A DNA stretch of 48,779 nucleotides from a bacterium (GTDB taxonomy: Bacteria; SZUA-79; Acidulodesulfobacterales; Acidulodesulfobacteraceae), in NCBI GenBank assembly GCA_021791295.1, contig JAJYWW010000160.1, forward strand, positions 1 through 48,779, given 5' to 3'. Made by a program: the position numbers and the translations under genes. Below are positions 32,954 to 42,652 of this stretch, piece after piece; the stretch's first letter is position 1; every line of letters begins with the position of its first letter. The notes under the pieces were generated by a model that had not been told where the DNA came from, did no database searches, and was given only the letters and a program-made list of their open reading frames with translations.

Positions 32954-34708
32954 ATGACAAACAGCGAAATTGCCGAAGTTTTTCAACAGATTGCGGAAGT
33001 TCTTGAAATAAAAGGAGAAAACCCTTTTAAAATACGCGCTTATTTAAATGCCGCCGCCGTTATAGGCAAACTCGGAGAAAATTTATCCGATATAGTTTCA
33101 GGCGGAGAACATTTAGACGTTCCGGGTATCGGCAAAGACCTCTCCTTAAAAATAAAAGAACTTGTAGATACGGGGAGGCTTGCATATTACGACGAGCTGG
33201 TTAAATCAGTACCGGAAGGACTGCTTGAACTTACAAAACTGCGCGGATTAGGTCCTAAAAAAGCAAATCTTTTATATAACGATTTTAATATAAAAGGAAT
33301 CGAAGAGCTGGACGACGCGATTAAATCTAATAAACTTAGCGGAATTCACGGTTTAGGACAAAAAACAGTAGAAAATTTAAAAAAATCGATAGAGGATTAC
33401 AAAATTTTCAAACAGAGATTTTTATATATAGACGCTTTTAATCAAGCGTTTCTTTTTGAAGCCTATCTAAAAAATACCCTGCAAAAACTTATCGGTGAAA
33501 TTAGGACGGCAGGCTCTTTAAGAAGAAAAATGGAAACAGTAGGAGATATCGATATCGTGGTTTCCGTTTTAGCTGGAAAAGAAAAGCAATTTTCTGAAAG
33601 GTTTTTAAGTTATCCTGAAATTTTAAGAGTCGAATCTGCGGGAGAAACCAAAATAAGCGTTATCCTAAAGAGCGGGATACATGTCGATTTAAGAATAGTC
33701 CAGCCGGTAGATTTTGTATATGCGCTTCATCATTTTACCGGATCAAAACTACACAACGAAGAACTTAGGTCGAGAGAAAAAAAACGCGGCTATAAGATCA
33801 ACGAATACGGAATATTTATGAATAACGAAAATAAAATAGCGGTTAATAACGAAATTGAATTTTACGATGTATTCGGAATGCAGTTTATTCCTCCGGAATT
33901 AAGGGAAGGAACTGGAGAAATAGAGGCGGCGTTAAGCCGCAGCATACCGGTTCTTGTAGAAGAAGGAGATATTCGAGGAGTTTTTCATATTCATACGACA
34001 TATACGGACGGAAAAGAAAGTTTGGAAGAAATGATAGAATCCTGCATAAAACAGGGATATAAATATGCGGGGATTTCCGATCATTCCGTTTCGGCGCATT
34101 ATGCAAACGGACTTTCCGCTTCCGAACTTGAATCTCAGATAGAATATATAGACAGGCTGAATAAAAAATATGAAGGCAGAATTAAAATTTTTAAGGGCAT
34201 CGAATCCGATATTCTTCCTGACGGAAATCTTGATTATAATGAAAAAATTCTAAAGAAGCTTGATTTTGTAATAGCGTCGGTTCATTCTAAGTTTAATATG
34301 ACGGAAAGGATTATGACGGAAAGGATTATAAACGCCGTTAAAAATCCTTATACTACTATGATAGGACACCTTACAGGCAGACTTCTTTTGGAAAGAAACG
34401 GGTATGCCGTCGATGTATCTAAAATTTTAGATTTTGCCGCTGAATATAAAACTATTATTGAACTCAATGCCAATCCTAAGAGACTCGATATAGACTGGAG
34501 ACATATTAAGGAAGCGATATCTAAGAATGTTTTACTTTCTATAAATCCGGACGCCCATAATTCGTCCTCGCTATATTTTGTTAATTACGGCGTTAATATT
34601 GCAAGAAAAGGTTGGGCGAAAAAATCCGATATTTTGAATACGAGAAGCGTTTCCGAAATTTCCGATATTTTAAACGGTATAAGAGATTACAAGAAGAAAA
34701 AAATATGA
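32954..34708 (+). CDS. polX: DNA polymerase X with PHP domain
   Basis: 584 residues. Helix-hairpin-helix modules (LDVPGIGKDLSLKIKEL, LRGLGPKKANLLY, IHGLGQKTVENLKK), the polymerase motif GSLRRKMETVGDIDIVVSV with two catalytic Asp, then a PHP domain from about 335 (FHIHTTYTDGKE, ISDHS, KGIESDIL, HSKFNM, IGHLTGR, NPDAHN), a 3'-5' exonuclease or AP-endonuclease. Acts in base excision or gap repair. It overlaps thiD by ATGA. Confidence 0.95.
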   Translation: MTNSEIAEVFQQIAEVLEIKGENPFKIRAYLNAAAVIGKLGENLSDIVSGGEHLDVPGIGKDLSLKIKELVDTGRLAYYDELVKSVPEGLLELTKLRGLGPKKANLLYNDFNIKGIEELDDAIKSNKLSGIHGLGQKTVENLKKSIEDYKIFKQRFLYIDAFNQAFLFEAYLKNTLQKLIGEIRTAGSLRRKMETVGDIDIVVSVLAGKEKQFSERFLSYPEILRVESAGETKISVILKSGIHVDLRIVQPVDFVYALHHFTGSKLHNEELRSREKKRGYKINEYGIFMNNENKIAVNNEIEFYDVFGMQFIPPELREGTGEIEAALSRSIPVLVEEGDIRGVFHIHTTYTDGKESLEEMIESCIKQGYKYAGISDHSVSAHYANGLSASELESQIEYIDRLNKKYEGRIKIFKGIESDILPDGNLDYNEKILKKLDFVIASVHSKFNMTERIMTERIINAVKNPYTTMIGHLTGRLLLERNGYAVDVSKILDFAAEYKTIIELNANPKRLDIDWRHIKEAISKNVLLSINPDAHNSSSLYFVNYGVNIARKGWAKKSDILNTRSVSEISDILNGIRDYKKKKI

Positions 34709-35520
34709 CTTTAAAAATTTTATCGGTTGCAGGATTTGACGGTTCCGGGGGGGCGGGGATAACTTCCGACGCTAAAATATTTTCTAAATTTAAGGCATTA
34801 GGTTTATCCGTCGTTACGGCAATGACCGCCCAAAACCCCGATAATATTTATATGATAGAGCCGGTTTCCGAGGCTTTTTTTGCGGCTGAACTAAATGCCG
34901 TATTCGATTATTTTTCGGTGGATGCCGTAAAAACCGGTTTAATATTAAATAAAAACCAGAGTCTGATATTAGATGGATTTCTAAAAAAACATAATACGAA
35001 AACGGTCGTTATCGACCCCGTTTATATTTCTACTTCAGGGAGGAAGTTGACGGAAAAGTCGGATTATCCCGGCTTTTTGATTCCTTTATTTAAGTATGCA
35101 ACCGTCATTACTCCCAATATTAAAGAAGCGGAGCTTATTTCCGGGATAAGGATTAAAGACTTAAGAGAAATGAAACTTGCGGCAAAAATTATAAGAGAAA
35201 AAAATACCGGTATTAAAAATATAATAATAAAAGGGTCGCATATTTCCGAAAAATCGGGCGAAAAAAAAATATTTAACGTCCTGCTCGATTCTAAAAACAA
35301 ATTTTTTATATCCGAAAGCAAAAAATTAGGTATAGGTAAAGAGATTCATGGAACCGGATGCGCTTTTTCAGCCTGCCTGACATCTTTGCTCGCTAAAGGG
35401 GTTAATATAGAAGATGCTTTTTTAGAAACGGAAAAATTTGTTTCTAAAATTATACGAAATTTAAAAAAAATACCCGATAATACTCCGGAAAAGGATATAT
35501 ATATTACGGGAAATATATAG
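34705..35520 (+). CDS. thiD: hydroxymethylpyrimidine (phospho)kinase
   Basis: 271 residues. The start is the ATG at 34,705 (KILSVAGFDGSGGAGITSDA follows), which overlaps the polX stop by four bases; a longer upstream frame is a shadow. Motifs GFDGSGGAGI, GLSVVTAMTAQNP, DAVKTGLI, VIDPVYISTSG, TPNIKEAELISGI, KGSHI and HGTGCAFSACL identify a ribokinase-fold HMP kinase. It phosphorylates HMP-P made by thiC (21,009-22,307), completing the pyrimidine branch though 12 kb away. No thiazole gene is in the window. Confidence 0.9.
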   Translation: MTLKILSVAGFDGSGGAGITSDAKIFSKFKALGLSVVTAMTAQNPDNIYMIEPVSEAFFAAELNAVFDYFSVDAVKTGLILNKNQSLILDGFLKKHNTKTVVIDPVYISTSGRKLTEKSDYPGFLIPLFKYATVITPNIKEAELISGIRIKDLREMKLAAKIIREKNTGIKNIIIKGSHISEKSGEKKIFNVLLDSKNKFFISESKKLGIGKEIHGTGCAFSACLTSLLAKGVNIEDAFLETEKFVSKIIRNLKKIPDNTPEKDIYITGNI

Positions 35521-35548
35521 ATAATCGGATGAGCTTCGCTGAACTTCG

Positions 35549-36199
35549 TTATTGTAAGGCGCCCTTCAAAATTTTATTAATTACCGGAAAAGGCTTGTAT
35601 CCGGTAACTTTTTTATAAAGAATTAGCCCTTGATATATAAACAATGTTGGAGTTCCACTCACCTTTGCATTCATACCGGACGACATGTTGCTTTTTATAA
35701 GTCTTTTGGCTAATCCGCTTCTCACGCACGATTCTTCTTTTTTCAGGTTTATTATTCCTTTTGCGCGGGTTTTGAGAAAATAGTATAAGTCTCCAATTGC
35801 GCTCCAATCGTTTTGATATTTATAAAGCAGGCTTCTTACCGGCATATATTTTCCTTGAAAAGCGGCGCAATCGGCATATTCCGCGCCTTTAAAAGCGTAT
35901 TTATGTATTAGCGTCAGCGGAAAGTCTCTGAATTGAATAAAAATCTTTCCTGTTTTGACATAATTTGCGGTAATGCCCGGCAGGTCGTTTTCTTCAAATT
36001 TTCTACACCAGTAGCATTGAAAGTCGGTATATATAATAATTGTAACCGGCGCATCCGGATTTCCTATTTGTCTGTCGTTATTTACCGTGCGAACGAAATT
36101 GCTATAGGAAACCGCTCCTGCTTTAGGAGTTGCGCAAAAGCCGATTGCGATTATAATAACGGCGAAAAAAGCTAAAAAAAGTAATTTTAAATGATTCAT
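35549..36199 (-). CDS. secreted DsbA/BdbD-like thiol oxidoreductase
   Basis: 216 residues from the ATG at 36,199 (a GTG at 36,205 is also in frame). Signal peptide or anchor at about 5-26 (LFLAFFAVIIIAIGFCATP). A thioredoxin-fold body follows with the active site CYWC (IYTDFQCYWCRKFE) and the cis-Pro loop SGTPTLFIY, as in Thioredoxin_4/BdbD proteins. Likely makes or shuffles disulfides outside the cytoplasm. Downstream of the two rubredoxins on the same strand, 49 bp away. Confidence 0.85.
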   Translation of the reverse strand: MNHLKLLFLAFFAVIIIAIGFCATPKAGAVSYSNFVRTVNNDRQIGNPDAPVTIIIYTDFQCYWCRKFEENDLPGITANYVKTGKIFIQFRDFPLTLIHKYAFKGAEYADCAAFQGKYMPVRSLLYKYQNDWSAIGDLYYFLKTRAKGIINLKKEESCVRSGLAKRLIKSNMSSGMNAKVSGTPTLFIYQGLILYKKVTGYKPFPVINKILKGALQ

Positions 36200-36248
36200 A
36201 ATCACAATATTATCATATAGGTTTATAAAGTCAAGATGATTTCGGCAT

Positions 36249-36437
36249 TTATCCGGTAAAATGTTGAAAATGGGTTTTATCCGCTCCGCATACGGGGCAT
36301 ACCCAGTCGTCGGGTAATTTTTCGAAAGGCGTCCCCGCCTCTATGCCTCCTATAGAATCTCCCACCTCGGGATCATAAATATAGCCGCAAACATCGCATT
36401 GATATTTAGGTAGAGCAAGTTCCTCCGTTCCAGCCAT
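36249..36437 (-). CDS. rubredoxin
   Basis: 62 residues. Canonical [18 protein letters not shown] and [13 protein letters not shown], with the four Cys that hold one iron, and C-terminal tail [19 protein letters not shown] before the ATG. Small electron carrier of anaerobes, for example to rubrerythrin or flavodiiron proteins in oxygen defence. 32 bp after the other rubredoxin gene. Confidence 0.95.
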   Translation of the reverse strand: MAGTEELALPKYQCDVCGYIYDPEVGDSIGGIEAGTPFEKLPDDWVCPVCGADKTHFQHFTG

Positions 36438-36469
36438 TTAACTTCTCCTTAGCTTATTATGTTTTTAAT

Positions 36470-36676
36470 TTAAATTTTTTTAAAATGAGTTTTGTCTAAT
36501 TTGCAAATAGGACACAACCAATCGTCCGGTATATCTTCAAAAGGAGTTCCCGGCGGTATTCCGCCTTCGGGGTCGCCTTTTGCGGGGTCATAAATATACG
36601 GACACGCTTCGCATAAGAATTTATCTTTATCCGCTTTATCCGCATTTGTTTCGATATTTTTATTTTCGGTATCCAT
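36470..36676 (-). CDS. rubredoxin, second copy with altered iron loops
   Basis: 68 residues. N-terminal extension ([20 protein letters not shown]) before the fold, then [20 protein letters not shown] and [15 protein letters not shown]. All four Cys are kept, but the Gly after each usual CxxCG is Pro in the first loop and Lys in the second. These residues shape hydrogen bonds to the cluster, so redox potential may differ from the other copy. RBS present. Confidence 0.9.
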   Translation of the reverse strand: MDTENKNIETNADKADKDKFLCEACPYIYDPAKGDPEGGIPPGTPFEDIPDDWLCPICKLDKTHFKKI

Positions 36677-36817
36677 GATTAATTTTTTCTCCTTATTTAA
36701 TTATATCAAATTTATTATTTTTTTAAAGTGGTTTAACTGATATAATTGAATAAATAAATTTTAAATTAAAATTAAATATAAAGAATATCAAGAAAATAAA
36801 AGGGGAAATAGAGCCGG

Positions 36818-38794
36818 ATGGATGTATTTAAAAAAAGCCTTGTTTCATTTATCGAAGCGGTAATTAAAGAAAAAAAAAATATAGATATTCCGAACGATGA
36901 AACGGAAAAACTAATAAAAAATCCCCCCGACGCTTCTTTCGGCGATTATTCTATTGCTTCTTATTATCTTGCGGGATACGGTTTTAAGGGAAAGCCTGAA
37001 GAGATTGCGGAGGAAATTTTTAATATTTTAGAGCCTAATTTTGAAAGAATCGGAGATCTTTTCAATAAAATAGAAATAAAAGGGGCTTACGTTAATTTTT
37101 TCTTAAATAAAGCGCAGTTTGCTTTGCATATTATACAAGATGCTTACGATTCGGGCGGGGATTACGGAAAAGGCTTTCCGGAAAAACCGCTGAAAGTGAT
37201 AATAGATTTTTCCTCGCCCAATATCGCAAAGCCTTTCGGAGTGGGACATCTGCGTTCAACCGTTATAGGAATGAGCCTGTCTAAAATTTATGAATTTTGC
37301 GGTCATAATGTTATCAAAATAAATTATCTCGGAGATTTCGGGACGCAGTTCGGCAAACTCATAACCGCCTTCTGCCGTTATTATGACGATATCGATTTCA
37401 AAGAATTTGAAGTAAATCCGGTAAAGGTTTTATATAATCTTTACGTTAAAATACATAAGGAAGCTGAAGAACATACTTCTATCGAGGAAGATGCAAGAAA
37501 TAATTTTAAAGAATTAGAAGAAGGTTTAGTATTGAATAATGCCGGAAGATTGGAAGACAGGCTTTCGTTTATTAAAGACGGGTATCCGGAAGATGTTTTA
37601 GGAGTCGCGCTTGATATGGGCGCGCTGAGTAACGCAGGGAATGATCTGAAGCTTACCGTAGAAAATAAATCTCGTTTTTGCGGTTCCGCCGATGGAAAAA
37701 TAATATTGTGGAAAATTTTTAGAAACCTTAGTAAGCAAGAGTTTGAAAGAATTTATGAATTAATAGGTATAAAATTCGACCGTTACGAAGGCGAAGCCGA
37801 AAGCGCAGTGTTTTCTAACGAGATAGTTAAAATTTTGCTCGAAAGCGGAATTGCGGAAGTCAGCGAAGGTGCGGTAATAGTTAGAATTGAAGGCGTCAAA
37901 GCCCCTGCGTTGATTGCGAAGAGCGACGGAACATCCCTTTATCTTTCAAGGGATATAGTTACGGCAATTTTGAGAATGGCAAAATATAATTTCGATAAAA
38001 TGATTTACGTCGTCGGCTCCGAACAGTCGCTTCATTTTAACCAACTTTTCGGCGTCTTCGGCATACTTAAGAAAAACCTGAATAAAATAAACGATAATTC
38101 AAATTTTAAACATTATATCTCCCTTATAAACGGCAGACTTATTCATGTTAAATTTGGAAGAATCATAGGGATGTCCACACGGAAAGGCAATTTAATATTT
38201 TTGGAGGATTATATAGAAGAAGCGCGCCTTAAGGCTGAAGAAAAGCTGCTCCTCGACAATAAAATTACCGAAGCGGACAAAGACGAGACATCTTTAAAAG
38301 TAGGTATCGGAGCGGTCATATTTAACGATTTAAAAACAAGGCGGACTACCGACGTAAATTTTAACTGGGACAACGTTTTATCTTTTGAAGGGCAGACCGG
38401 GCCCTATCTTCAATATACCGTTTCGAGGATAAACAGTCTTGTATCTAAACTTGAGCCTAAATCTGAATCCGGCTCGTTAAATTTAAACGGCAAAGTTTCT
38501 AATTCTTTATTTTCGGAGAAAGACGCAGACTTTAACGATATTTTCTTAATAGCAAAACAAATCTCCCGTTTCAAAGACGCCCTTAACGAAGCTATGGAAC
38601 AGAATGAGCCTTCCGTTTTAAGTTCTTATGCTCTGGAACTTGCTTCGTTGTTTAACAAATATTATCAAAATTACAGACTCATCGGAAACGATCCAAGCTA
38701 CATAAAACCGCGTATTTTTATGTTGTCGACTGTAAGAAACGTATTAACCGCGGTTTTAAATTTACTGTGTATTCCGGTTCTCGAAAGGATGTGA
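36818..38794 (+). CDS. argS: arginyl-tRNA synthetase
   Basis: 658 residues, somewhat longer than usual (about 560). N-terminal additional domain for the tRNA elbow, the HIGH-type motif FGVGHLRST, KINYLGDFGTQFG, the KMSKS-like GMSTRKGN, GPYLQYTVSR, and a C-terminal anticodon-binding helical domain ending FMLSTVRNVLTAVLNLLCIP. The middle (about 200-300) is expanded relative to the E. coli enzyme. It starts from ATG with a GGGGA site. It charges tRNA-Arg. Confidence 0.95.
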   Translation: MDVFKKSLVSFIEAVIKEKKNIDIPNDETEKLIKNPPDASFGDYSIASYYLAGYGFKGKPEEIAEEIFNILEPNFERIGDLFNKIEIKGAYVNFFLNKAQFALHIIQDAYDSGGDYGKGFPEKPLKVIIDFSSPNIAKPFGVGHLRSTVIGMSLSKIYEFCGHNVIKINYLGDFGTQFGKLITAFCRYYDDIDFKEFEVNPVKVLYNLYVKIHKEAEEHTSIEEDARNNFKELEEGLVLNNAGRLEDRLSFIKDGYPEDVLGVALDMGALSNAGNDLKLTVENKSRFCGSADGKIILWKIFRNLSKQEFERIYELIGIKFDRYEGEAESAVFSNEIVKILLESGIAEVSEGAVIVRIEGVKAPALIAKSDGTSLYLSRDIVTAILRMAKYNFDKMIYVVGSEQSLHFNQLFGVFGILKKNLNKINDNSNFKHYISLINGRLIHVKFGRIIGMSTRKGNLIFLEDYIEEARLKAEEKLLLDNKITEADKDETSLKVGIGAVIFNDLKTRRTTDVNFNWDNVLSFEGQTGPYLQYTVSRINSLVSKLEPKSESGSLNLNGKVSNSLFSEKDADFNDIFLIAKQISRFKDALNEAMEQNEPSVLSSYALELASLFNKYYQNYRLIGNDPSYIKPRIFMLSTVRNVLTAVLNLLCIPVLERM

Positions 38795-38799
38795 CGCTT

Positions 38800-39795
38800 A
38801 TGGGCCTCGAGATAAAAAATCTAACCGTAGAATTGCGAACGGATAAGCATAACCCTATTAACGTAGTTGATTCTTTATCTTTAACCGTAGATGAAGGAGA
38901 GATTGTTTCGTTAGTGGGCGAGTCCGGCAGCGGTAAATCTTTTCTGGGATTGTCAATTTTAAGGCTAAATCCGCCGCGTATTTCAAAAATTATTTCCGGC
39001 GAGATTAAAATAAAATGCAAATCCCATGGTAATGAAGGTAATGCAATAGACATTACCAAACTTGGGCAGGAAGAACTTATAGGAGTCAGAGGCAGGTTAG
39101 TATCTATGATATTTCAGGATCCTAACACGTCTTTAAATCCGGTTATGAAAATAGGAGAACAGATAACGGAAGCCATACTCGCCCATAAAAAAGTTTCTAA
39201 AAAAGAAGCGAAAGATGTTGCCGTTTCGTATTTAGATTTAATGAACATAGACGGAAAATCGAGATTTGGTTCTTATCCGTACGAGTTATCGGGCGGAATG
39301 AGACAGAGGGTTATGATTGCAATGGCTATGGTTTTAAATCCTTGTTTTTTGATAGCCGACGAGCCCACTACCGCTTTAGACGTTACGACTTCCCTTCAGG
39401 TTTTAAAACTTATAGAAGGTATAAGAGAAAAATCTAATATAGGAGTTATTTTTATAACACACGATTTGACCGTCGCAAGAAGCATATCCGACAGGACTTA
39501 CGTATTTTATGCAGGGCAGGTAATGGAATCTGGAAATACGGTGGATTTGATAAATAATCCGGCTCATCCCTACTCCGTTTCTTTAATTAAAAGTATTCCG
39601 TCTTTATCTGCGGATTATGTCCCGAAGCAAAAGCTTTTCACTATACCCGGTTTTCTTACGAAAGACGATTTTAGCAAAGGAAAATGCAGGTTTTACTCCA
39701 GATGCTTTAAAAGAAACGAAGATTGCTTGAAAGATATACCGCTTTTCAGTTTTGAAGGCGGAAGGGACGTCAGATGCATAAAGGTAAAAATATGA
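38800..39795 (+). CDS. oligopeptide-type ABC transporter ATPase (DppD/OppD-like)
   Basis: 331 residues. Walker A GESGSGKS, Q-loop DPNTSLNPVMKIGEQ, signature LSGGMRQRV, Walker B CFLIADEPT, H-loop FITHD and the C-terminal oligo_HPY-type segment (NNPAHPYSVSLIKSIPSL, then Cys-rich CRFYSRCFKRNEDCL). The chosen ATG is 38,800; a GTG at 38,791 overlapping the argS stop is an alternative. It overlaps the second ATPase gene by four bases. The permease and binding protein genes are not in the window. Confidence 0.85.
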   Translation: MGLEIKNLTVELRTDKHNPINVVDSLSLTVDEGEIVSLVGESGSGKSFLGLSILRLNPPRISKIISGEIKIKCKSHGNEGNAIDITKLGQEELIGVRGRLVSMIFQDPNTSLNPVMKIGEQITEAILAHKKVSKKEAKDVAVSYLDLMNIDGKSRFGSYPYELSGGMRQRVMIAMAMVLNPCFLIADEPTTALDVTTSLQVLKLIEGIREKSNIGVIFITHDLTVARSISDRTYVFYAGQVMESGNTVDLINNPAHPYSVSLIKSIPSLSADYVPKQKLFTIPGFLTKDDFSKGKCRFYSRCFKRNEDCLKDIPLFSFEGGRDVRCIKVKI

Positions 39796-40604
39796 GCGAA
39801 AATATAATTTTATCGGTTTCGGATCTTTCCAAACACTATAAATATTATAAAACTTTATTCGATATTAAAAAAAACGTAATTAAAGCCGTTGACGGCGTAT
39901 CTTTTGACGTTTTTAAAAATGAAATATTTGCTGTAGTAGGGGAAACCGGATGCGGCAAATCCACTCTTTCAAAGTTAATTTTGGGACTGACGGAAAAAAC
40001 ATCCGGTAAAATATATTTTGAAGGCGAGCTCCTTGATTATAGCAATAAAAAGAAGAATTTCAGAAAAAAAATTCAAATACTTTTTCAGGACCCTTACTCC
40101 TCGCTTAATCCCAAAAAAAAGATTTATAAAATAATTTCTTACCCTGCGGTTAAGAACGGCGTTATAAAAAATAGGCATAAAGACAGAATGGATTTTGCGG
40201 CGGAACAGCTTAAAACAGTAGGATTGCCCGAAAGCACGGCTTCCGATTATCCGCATATGCTCTCGGGGGGACAAAGGCAGAGGGTCGGAATAGCCAGATG
40301 TTTATCCGTTCAGCCCGAACTTCTTATTTTAGACGAACCCGTTTCTGCTTTGGATGTTTCTATATCTGCTCAGATTTTAAATCTTTTAATGGACTTGCAG
40401 AAGAAAAACGGGATGAGTTATATATTTATAACGCATGATTTGAAATTAGTCAAACATCTTGCCGACAGAGTTTGCGTAATGTACGGCGGAAAAATAACGG
40501 AGATTGCTAAAACGGAAGATTTTTTTAATGCGCCTATTCATCCATATTCAAAAACTCTTATAGAATCTATGGCGTCTATGTCTTTTACTCGTCCGAATCT
40601 TTAA
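39792..40604 (+). CDS. oligopeptide-type ABC transporter ATPase (DppF/OppF-like)
   Basis: 270 residues from the ATG at 39,792, which overlaps the previous stop (ATGA) with AAAGGT upstream; a longer start at 39,774 is less likely. Walker A GETGCGKST, signature LSGGQRQRVGIARCL, Walker B LLILDEPVSALDV, H-loop FITHDL and NAPIHPYSKTLIES. Partner of the preceding ATPase; the two usually form a heterodimer beneath the peptide permeases. Shorter than DppF, lacking the Cys-rich tail. Convergent with the DksA-like gene, overlapping its 3' end by 20 bp. Confidence 0.85.
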   Translation: MSENIILSVSDLSKHYKYYKTLFDIKKNVIKAVDGVSFDVFKNEIFAVVGETGCGKSTLSKLILGLTEKTSGKIYFEGELLDYSNKKKNFRKKIQILFQDPYSSLNPKKKIYKIISYPAVKNGVIKNRHKDRMDFAAEQLKTVGLPESTASDYPHMLSGGQRQRVGIARCLSVQPELLILDEPVSALDVSISAQILNLLMDLQKKNGMSYIFITHDLKLVKHLADRVCVMYGGKITEIAKTEDFFNAPIHPYSKTLIESMASMSFTRPNL

Positions 40605-41064
40605 ACGTTTCGTCGCCTTCCATTAAAGAAAGCGTGTTTAAATGGTCTATATAGTCTTCGCTCATCTGTTTCTTTTCTTCCTCTTCCGCTTTCGACTGGC
40701 AATTAATGCATAAGTTGGAATACGGAATTATTTTAAGCCTTTTTTTTGAAATAGGTTCGCCGCATTCGTCGCAAACCCCGTATGTGCCTTCTTTTATTTT
40801 TAGAAGAGCGTTATCGATTTCCCTGACCTTTTTTCTTTCTCTGTCTCCAAGCATATACGACAGTTCGCGGTCTCTTTCGCTTGAAGCTATGTCGTAATTA
40901 TCCCCGCGGTATTCAGTCGAGTCTTTTGACGAACCTTCTTTTATGCCTGCATCTATCTCCTTAAAAATGTCTTTTTTCATTTTAATCAATGTTTCCTTGG
41001 CAGATTCTATTTCCGCAGGAGAAAATGTTTGTTCGTCGTTATTTTCTTTATTTTTATTTTTCAT
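40585..41064 (-). CDS. DksA/TraR-type C4 zinc-finger protein
   Basis: 159 residues. Long charged coiled coil (1-90, with SSERDRELSYMLGDRERKKV), then CDECGEPISKKRLKIIPYSN and CINCQ, the two CxxC pairs of the DksA/TraR finger. DksA binds RNA polymerase with ppGpp to adjust rRNA and amino-acid promoters; this longer N-terminal coil and acidic C-terminal tail (EEKKQMSEDYIDHLNTLSL) are like YocK/DksA-type relatives. Exact subgroup undecided. Confidence 0.85.
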   Translation of the reverse strand: MKNKNKENNDEQTFSPAEIESAKETLIKMKKDIFKEIDAGIKEGSSKDSTEYRGDNYDIASSERDRELSYMLGDRERKKVREIDNALLKIKEGTYGVCDECGEPISKKRLKIIPYSNLCINCQSKAEEEEKKQMSEDYIDHLNTLSLMEGDETFKDSDE

Positions 41065-41201
41065 TATTCAACCCCCTAAATATAAATAGATATAAATTTA
41101 TATAATTTATTAAACTTGTCTTTTTAAAAATTTTTGAATAGTATATATTTAATTAGATTTAAAAGCAAGATTAAAAGTTAGCCGAGGGGGGGGATATTTT
41201 A

Positions 41202-42650
41202 ATGAATAAAGAAAGAGTTTTCGATTACGGATATGCGGGTAAGGAAAAAAAAGAAAAAGGAGTCAGGACGCCTTTTCAAATAGACAGGGACAGAATAATA
41301 CATTCCAGCGCTTTCAGGAGAATGAGAAATAAAACTCAGGTTTTCGGAGTTTTTACGTTGGATTATTACAGGACAAGGCTTACTCATTCTCTTGAAGTAT
41401 CACAGATAGCAAGGGCAATAACGTCGATTTTAAACAAAAAATACGGTTTAAACATAGACGCAGACTTAGTCGAAGCAGTTTCTTTAGCGCACGATATAGG
41501 ACATCCGCCGTTCGGGCATCTGGGAGAGTCCATTATAAACGAAGAACTTAAGAAGGCGACCGGCGGAAAATTCGGATTTGAAGCAAACGCCCAGAATATA
41601 AGAATACTTAATTTCTTGGAAAAAAAGTTTTATGATTCAAAAAACAATAAAATATACGGGATTAATCCGTCGATGAAGACTATAGACGGAATTTTAAAAT
41701 ATAAGATCCCTTATTCGTTGTCCGATAAAAATAAACGATTTATATACGATAACGATATATTCATTCTCGAGAAACTTCACGGAAAAGATTTTATAAATTA
41801 TTTAAAGAAATATTCTATATTTTTAAACGACGCGAAAAATAAAGAAACAAAAGAGATTTTTTTTGAATTCTCGAGATGCATTGAGTGTCAAATATTAAAC
41901 GCCGCCGACGATATAGCTTACGCTACGCACGATATAGAAGACGGAGTAGAGTCTAAGCTTATAGACATAAGCGGACATTTCAAGGTAAATAAATATCTAA
42001 AAGAAAGCGGACTCTTCGGAAAGGATGCCGTTAATAAAATATCGGCGCAGGTAGATAATTTCTTTTTTAATCTCAGGGATATATTTAAGATTTCCGAAAG
42101 TAAAGAATCGGGGTTAATACCCGATGCGGACGGGTATGACAAATCCATGCGGCACATAAAAGTCAAAACCGATTTGAAAGAATTTTTTTCCAATTATATT
42201 TCCAAATTTATTTTAAATATAGATTTGGAAGAAAGACGCAGCGGTATCGCAAAGCAAAAGAGAAGCAATTTAATCTTAGATATTCCGATAGATTTAAATG
42301 ACGATTCCTATAAATACAGTCTTATATGGAAAAACGGGGTAAATTTAGAAATCAACGCTCTTAAACAGATTTCTTATAGGCTTGTTATGGAAAACAGGGA
42401 AATATTATTAAACAGGTATAAAGCCGAAAATATTATAAGAAAACTTTTTTCCGTTTTTTCCGACGCCGACAATATCAAACTTTATCCCGACGACTTTCAA
42501 GAGCTTTACGAGTTTGGATTTTACGACGGTTTCGGGTTTAAGGTAATGTGTGCGGACTATATCGGCGGCATGACGGATATGTATGCGATGAAGCTGTATT
42601 CGTCGCTGTTCGATGCGAGAAATTTTTCGGATACCTCCTCGCATGCTTAA
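41202..42650 (+). CDS. dgt: deoxyguanosinetriphosphate triphosphohydrolase-like protein
   Basis: 482 residues, HD superfamily. FRRMRNKTQVFGVFTLDYYR, RLTHSLEVSQIARAI (first His), SLAHDIGHPPFGHLGESI (the HD metal pair) and NAADDIAYATHDIEDG (the late Asp), in the order of bacterial dNTPases. Removes triphosphate from dGTP or other dNTPs, controlling pool size and sometimes restricting phage. A very strong site (GAGGGGGG) precedes the ATG. No defence neighbours, so probably housekeeping. Confidence 0.9.
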   Translation: MNKERVFDYGYAGKEKKEKGVRTPFQIDRDRIIHSSAFRRMRNKTQVFGVFTLDYYRTRLTHSLEVSQIARAITSILNKKYGLNIDADLVEAVSLAHDIGHPPFGHLGESIINEELKKATGGKFGFEANAQNIRILNFLEKKFYDSKNNKIYGINPSMKTIDGILKYKIPYSLSDKNKRFIYDNDIFILEKLHGKDFINYLKKYSIFLNDAKNKETKEIFFEFSRCIECQILNAADDIAYATHDIEDGVESKLIDISGHFKVNKYLKESGLFGKDAVNKISAQVDNFFFNLRDIFKISESKESGLIPDADGYDKSMRHIKVKTDLKEFFSNYISKFILNIDLEERRSGIAKQKRSNLILDIPIDLNDDSYKYSLIWKNGVNLEINALKQISYRLVMENREILLNRYKAENIIRKLFSVFSDADNIKLYPDDFQELYEFGFYDGFGFKVMCADYIGGMTDMYAMKLYSSLFDARNFSDTSSHA

Positions 42651-42652
42651 AA

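Noticed and set aside
34612..34704. Extended N-terminus for thiD
   Set aside because: The extra 31 residues are the antisense-frame-like reading of the polX 3' end; the ATGA overlap at 34,705 and the ThiD motif right after it fix the start.
38767..38799. Extended start for the first ABC ATPase
   Set aside because: The added residues overlap argS coding sequence in another frame; the ATG at 38,800 begins the normal family N-terminus.
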